NCBI GenBank assembly: GCA_019420545.1
Contig: JAHZGZ010000042.1
Span: 9,363-17,179 of the forward strand
From: Bacteroidales bacterium
Lineage (GTDB): Bacteria; Bacteroidota; Bacteroidia; Bacteroidales; Muribaculaceae
Reading direction: 5' to 3'
Length of the DNA: 7,817 nt
Of this stretch, positions 5,538 through 7,817 are shown one piece after another. Below the pieces are notes generated by a model. The model did not search any database and had not been told where the DNA came from. It saw nothing but the letters and a program-made list of their open reading frames with translations. Position 1 is the first letter of the stretch. Each line of letters begins with the position of its first letter. A program made the translations under genes and the position numbers.

Positions 5538-6092
5538 ATGTCAAGAATAGGTAAAGCACCCATTGAAATACCCGCCGGAGTCACTGTCACCGTCAATGGC
5601 GACACTGTCACCGTCAAGGGCCCCAAGGGAGAACTCTCCCAGAAGGTTAATCCCGAACTCACCATCAAGGTGGAGGACGGACACGTTGTACTCACCCGCC
5701 CCTCTGACGACCGCGAACACCGCGCTCAGCACGGCCTGTACCGCGCTCTCATCCACAATATGGTTGTAGGCGTTAGCCAGGGCTACCGCAAGGAGATGGA
5801 ACTCGTCGGCGTGGGCTACCGCGCCACTTCCGAAGGCCAGGTACTCGAGCTTGCGCTCGGATACTCCCACGCTATCTTCATCAAGCTTCCCAAGGAAGTG
5901 AAGATAGAGGCCAAGACCGAGCGTAACAAAAATCCGCTTATCATCCTCGAAAGCGACGACAAGCAGCTCCTCGGCCAGGTTTGCGCCAAGATCCGCTCGC
6001 TCCGCAAGCCTGAACCCTACAAGGGCAAGGGCATCAAGTTCGTCGGCGAGGTTATCCGTCGCAAGTCGGGCAAGTCAGCAGGTGCTAAATAA
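5538..6092 (+). CDS. rplF: 50S ribosomal protein L6 (uL6)
   Basis: A 184-residue protein (E. coli 177). L6 binds helix 97 of 23S rRNA near the sarcin-ricin loop and the factor-binding site. The two related alpha/beta domains are visible. The first runs about 1-80 with MSRIGKAPIEIPAGV and VKGPKGELS. The second runs about 81-175 with ELVGVGYRA (88-96), and the signature KPEPYKGKGIKFVGEVIRRK lies near 157-176. The short basic tail (SGKSAGAK) accounts for most of the extra length. Within domain 1 a nearly exact 18-base unit occurs twice in frame (residues 16-21 and 23-28). The gene is preceded by a perfect AGGAGG at 5524-5529, with 8 bases before the ATG, unlike any other start here. Confidence 0.99.
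   Translation: MSRIGKAPIEIPAGVTVTVNGDTVTVKGPKGELSQKVNPELTIKVEDGHVVLTRPSDDREHRAQHGLYRALIHNMVVGVSQGYRKEMELVGVGYRATSEGQVLELALGYSHAIFIKLPKEVKIEAKTERNKNPLIILESDDKQLLGQVCAKIRSLRKPEPYKGKGIKFVGEVIRRKSGKSAGAK
5582..5620 (+). repeat. In-frame direct repeat within rplF
   Basis: The 15-base unit CACTGTCACCGTCAA occurs at 5582-5596 and 5603-5617, 21 bases apart. Including the following GG it is 17 of 18 identical. The copies encode TVTVNG and TVTVKG, adjacent beta-strands of domain 1. The family often has alternating Val/Thr strands here, so codon preference may explain most of it. Confidence 0.6.
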
Positions 6093-6109
6093 TTAAAACA
6101 GGCAGAATC

Positions 6110-6451
6110 ATGATATCCAAGATACAAAGAAGAAACAAGATCAAGACCCGCATCCGCGGGAAGGTGTCTGGCACTGCTGCTCGTCCCCGCATGACAGTGT
6201 TCCGCTCCAACAAGCAGATCTACGTGCAGCTCGTCGACGACCAGGAAGGCAAGACTCTTGTCTCCGCCTCCTCAAAGGGAATCGAAGAGGGCACTAAGAC
6301 CGAAATTGCCGCCAAGGTGGGCAAGGCTGCTGCCGAGAAGGCTCTCGCCGCAGGTATCACCGAAGTTGTTTTCGACCGCAACGGCTACCTGTTCCATGGT
6401 CGTGTTAAATCATTGGCCGACGCTGCTCGCGAAGGCGGACTTAAATTTTAA
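6110..6451 (+). CDS. rplR: 50S ribosomal protein L18 (uL18)
   Basis: A 113-residue protein (E. coli 117). L18 binds 5S rRNA together with L5 and delivers it to the 50S central protuberance. The N-terminus is strongly basic (KIQRRNKIKTRIRGKVSGTA), as needed for 5S binding. RPRMTVFRSNKQIYVQLVDD (25-44) and VVFDRNGYLFHGRVKSLADA (86-105) are the family's two conserved blocks, and the end AREGGLKF is canonical. The 17-base gap ends in AATCATG, a pre-start string shared with rplN, rpsE and rplO. The first eight codons use ATA, CAA and AGA, codons scarcer in the body of the gene. Confidence 0.98.
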   Translation: MISKIQRRNKIKTRIRGKVSGTAARPRMTVFRSNKQIYVQLVDDQEGKTLVSASSKGIEEGTKTEIAAKVGKAAAEKALAAGITEVVFDRNGYLFHGRVKSLADAAREGGLKF

Positions 6452-6457
6452 AGAATC

Positions 6458-6976
6458 ATGGCTTACAAGTATAACAGAGTCAAATCTACAAGCGATCTCG
6501 AACTCAAGGATCGCCTCGTGGCCATCAACCGCGTAACCAAGGTTACCAAAGGTGGCCGCACATTCACCTTCGCTGCCATCGTTGTCGTTGGCAACGAGGA
6601 TGGTATTGTAGGCTGGGGCCTCGGCAAGGCTAATGAAGTCACCGCCGCCATCGCCAAGGGCGTGGAGGCTGCCAAGAAGAATCTGATTCGCGTGCCCGTA
6701 CACAAAGGCACAATCCCCCACGAGCAGTACGCCAAGTTCGGCGGCTCGCGCGTCATCCTCAAGCCCGCATCCCACGGTACCGGTGTAAAGGCCGGTGGCG
6801 CTATGCGTGCTGTGCTCGAGAGCGTGGGCATCACCGACGTGCTCGCAAAGTCGAAGGGCTCTTCCAACCCCCACAACCTCGTGAAGGCTACTATCGAGGC
6901 CCTCGGCGAAATGCGCAGCCCCGCTCAGGTGGCTCAGCACCGCGGTGTAACCCTCGACAAAGTGTTTAACGGCTAA
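6458..6976 (+). CDS. rpsE: 30S ribosomal protein S5 (uS5)
   Basis: A 172-residue protein (E. coli 167). S5 lies on the solvent side of the 30S subunit at the mRNA entry site with S3 and S4 and influences fidelity. The N-terminal double-stranded-RNA-binding domain covers about 14-80: LKDRLVAINRVTKVTKGGRT, then VVVGNEDGIVGWGLGKANEV. The C-terminal domain includes SRVILKPASHGTGVKAGGAM (97-116) and GSSNPHNLVKATIEAL. Thr27 sits where E. coli has Ser in the loop hit by spectinomycin-resistance mutations. Thr is also found in other susceptible bacteria, so it is not read as resistance. The gap from rplR is 6 bases and the start context is AATCATG. Confidence 0.99.
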   Translation: MAYKYNRVKSTSDLELKDRLVAINRVTKVTKGGRTFTFAAIVVVGNEDGIVGWGLGKANEVTAAIAKGVEAAKKNLIRVPVHKGTIPHEQYAKFGGSRVILKPASHGTGVKAGGAMRAVLESVGITDVLAKSKGSSNPHNLVKATIEALGEMRSPAQVAQHRGVTLDKVFNG

Positions 6977-6990
6977 TCCTAACTGACAAT

Positions 6991-7170
6991 ATGGCAAAAA
7001 TCAAAATCACTCAGATAAAGAGCCGCATCAATGCCCCGAAGGTGCAGAAACTCACCCTCGACGCGCTCGGGCTCAAGAAGATGCATCATAGTGTCATCAA
7101 GGAAGACACTCCCAGCGTGATGGGCATGGTAACACGCGTACACCACCTGGTAGAAGTTACTAAGCTTTAA
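6991..7170 (+). CDS. rpmD: 50S ribosomal protein L30 (uL30)
   Basis: A short gene of 59 codons from ATG 6991 to TAA 7168-7170, easy to miss with a 60-residue cutoff. The translation begins MAKIKITQIKSRINAPKVQK and continues TLDALGLKKMHHSVIKED, then MGMVTRVHHLVEV. This is the complete L30 pattern: the first strand with K.TQ.kS.I, the helix TL.aLGL+k.h..v, and the last strand G...+v.hlV.V. E. coli L30 has 59 residues too. It is a peripheral 50S protein, absent from some bacterial lineages, and sits between S5 and L15 exactly as in other spc operons. Gaps are 14 bases before and 13 after, with no Shine-Dalgarno. Confidence 0.97.
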   Translation: MAKIKITQIKSRINAPKVQKLTLDALGLKKMHHSVIKEDTPSVMGMVTRVHHLVEVTKL

Positions 7171-7183
7171 TCGTAGAAAAATC

Positions 7184-7630
7184 ATGGAACTGAATACAAT
7201 TCATCCTGCCGTAGGCTCCAATAAAAAGAAGCGTCGTATCGGCCGCGGTCCCGGTTCGGGAAAGGGCGGTACATCAACACGCGGACACAAAGGTGCTAAG
7301 TCACGCTCGGGCTACAAGACCAAGATCGGTTTCGAAGGCGGTCAGATGCCTCTCCAGCGTCGTCTTCCCAAGTTTGGCTTCAAGAATATCAGCCGTGTCG
7401 AGTACAAGGCTATCAATCTTTCCGACCTCGAGACGCTTGCCGCTGCTCGCAACCTTGAAAAGATCGGTCTCGAAGAGCTCCGTGCTGCCGGATTTATCTC
7501 CGGTGCTCAGCTCGTGAAGATCCTTGCAAAGGGCAACGTCACACGCGCTCTCGCCGTTGAAGCCAACGCATTCTCCCAGGCAGCTCAGAAAGCCATCGAG
7601 GCTGCCGGTGGTTCAATCGCTAAAGTTTAA
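7184..7630 (+). CDS. rplO: 50S ribosomal protein L15 (uL15)
   Basis: A 148-residue protein (E. coli 144). L15 joins late in 50S assembly and threads a long extension into 23S rRNA. That extension is the Gly/Lys/Arg-rich N-terminal third (about 11-66), with RRIGRGPGSGKGGTSTRGHK (17-36) and FEGGQMPLQRRLPKFGF (50-66), the family hallmark. The globular C-terminal domain follows: YKAINLSDLETL, a helix around LEELRAAGFISGAQLVKILA and the end VEANAFSQAAQKAIEAAGGS. The ATG at 7184 is preceded by GAAAAATC. The gene ends 5 bases before secY, so SecY production is tied to the ribosomal transcript. Confidence 0.99.
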   Translation: MELNTIHPAVGSNKKKRRIGRGPGSGKGGTSTRGHKGAKSRSGYKTKIGFEGGQMPLQRRLPKFGFKNISRVEYKAINLSDLETLAAARNLEKIGLEELRAAGFISGAQLVKILAKGNVTRALAVEANAFSQAAQKAIEAAGGSIAKV

Positions 7631-7635
7631 AGATA

Positions 7636-7817
7636 ATGAGATTTGTTCAGACCTTAAAAAACATTTGGACAATCGAAGAGCTTCGCAAGCGACTTCTTAT
7701 AACATTCCTTTTGGTATTCGTATACCGAATGGGATGTTATATCGTGCTTCCGGGTATACACCCCGACGATCTCGACGCGCTTGCAAGCTTCACCGCCGGA
7801 AGCGGTCTGATGCAGCT
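7636..7817 (+). CDS. secY: Preprotein translocase subunit SecY, N-terminal part
   Basis: ATG at 7636 opens a frame that runs off the window after 60 full codons, out of a usual 440-450. SecY is the inner-membrane channel of the Sec translocon. The fragment starts MRFVQTLKNIWTIEELRKRL, the amphipathic cytoplasmic helix of the family. The first membrane segment follows (LITFLLVFVYRMGCYIVLPG, about 21-40) and then IHPDDLDAL at the start of the periplasmic loop that leads to the plug. The placement after rplO is standard. Codon choice differs from the ribosomal genes: CGA twice, ATA, TTG and GTA, and CTT rather than CTC. A near-perfect hairpin lies across codons 21-36. A weaker, membrane-protein level of expression would fit both, but this is inference. 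Confidence 0.96.
   Translation, partial: MRFVQTLKNIWTIEELRKRLLITFLLVFVYRMGCYIVLPGIHPDDLDALASFTAGSGLMQ
7698..7741 (+). other. secY: Long near-perfect hairpin inside the secY coding region
   Basis: Bases 7698-7717 pair with 7722-7741 around the four-base loop TCGT. Of 20 opposed positions, 17 are Watson-Crick, two are G-U (7706/7733 and 7712/7727) and one is a T-T mismatch (7709/7730). It covers codons 21-36, which encode the first membrane segment. It has no following T-run, so it is not a canonical terminator. The structure is direct from the sequence; any function is conjecture. Confidence 0.55.

Noticed and set aside
6536..6538. Thr27 of S5 in the spectinomycin loop where E. coli has Ser
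   Set aside because: Thr is a natural residue at this place in susceptible bacteria; the neighbouring Val and Lys are intact, so no resistance claim.
6410..6997. Open frame of 195 codons on the minus strand over rpsE
   Set aside because: Lies wholly antisense to a well-conserved gene, has no recognisable domain, and arises from the codon bias of rpsE. Not a gene.
1..7817. A hidden mobile element, CRISPR array, tRNA or new defence system
   Set aside because: The whole window is accounted for by ribosomal protein genes and secY in canonical order with tiny gaps; no repeats, transposase, integrase or foreign composition were seen.

Overview
The window is a stretch of the conserved S10-spc ribosomal protein locus, all on the + strand. 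The gene order is rplW (3' end only), rplB, rpsS, rplV, rpsC, rplP, rpmC, rpsQ, rplN, rplX, rplE, rpsN, rpsH, rplF, rplR, rpsE, rpmD, rplO and secY (5' end only). That is 17 complete genes and two cut by the window edges. No mobile element, CRISPR array, tRNA, rRNA or foreign-looking gene was seen. The longest stretch without a gene is 87 bases, between rpsN and rpsH.

The organism is most likely a member of Bacteroidota, order Bacteroidales. Most junctions have no Shine-Dalgarno sequence and an A/T-rich leader. The 99-residue cysteine-poor S14 (starting MAKESMKARE), the MGVRK start of L22, the L2 DHPMGGGEGR motif and the lysine-rich L2 C-terminus all resemble Bacteroides-type proteins as I remember them. 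A Muribaculaceae-like gut genus is a guess. Gene bodies favour C-ending codons (CTC, CGC, GCC, CCC), as expected for very highly expressed genes, while starts and junctions are A/T-rich. All 18 visible stop codons are TAA.

Layout: bases 1-3455 hold the distal half of the S10 operon (L23, L2, S19, L22, S3, L16, L29, S17). Bases 3458-7630 hold the spc operon set (L14, L24, L5, S14, S8, L6, L18, S5, L30, L15), and secY follows 5 bases later. S17 and L14 are only 2 bases apart, so the two classical operons are probably one transcription unit here. The proteins build the peptidyl-transferase surroundings (L2, L16), the exit tunnel and its mouth (L22, L23, L24, L29), the 5S rRNA region (L5, L18), the 30S head (S3, S14, S19) and the 30S body (S5, S8, S17). 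SecY is the membrane channel that receives chains leaving the tunnel.

I found no new multi-gene system. The parts worth a second look are small. They are a hairpin with a flanking tandem repeat in the S8 leader, a perfect AGGAGG before rplF in an otherwise SD-less region, a long near-perfect hairpin inside the secY region for transmembrane segment 1, and a recurring TAATC context at stop codons.
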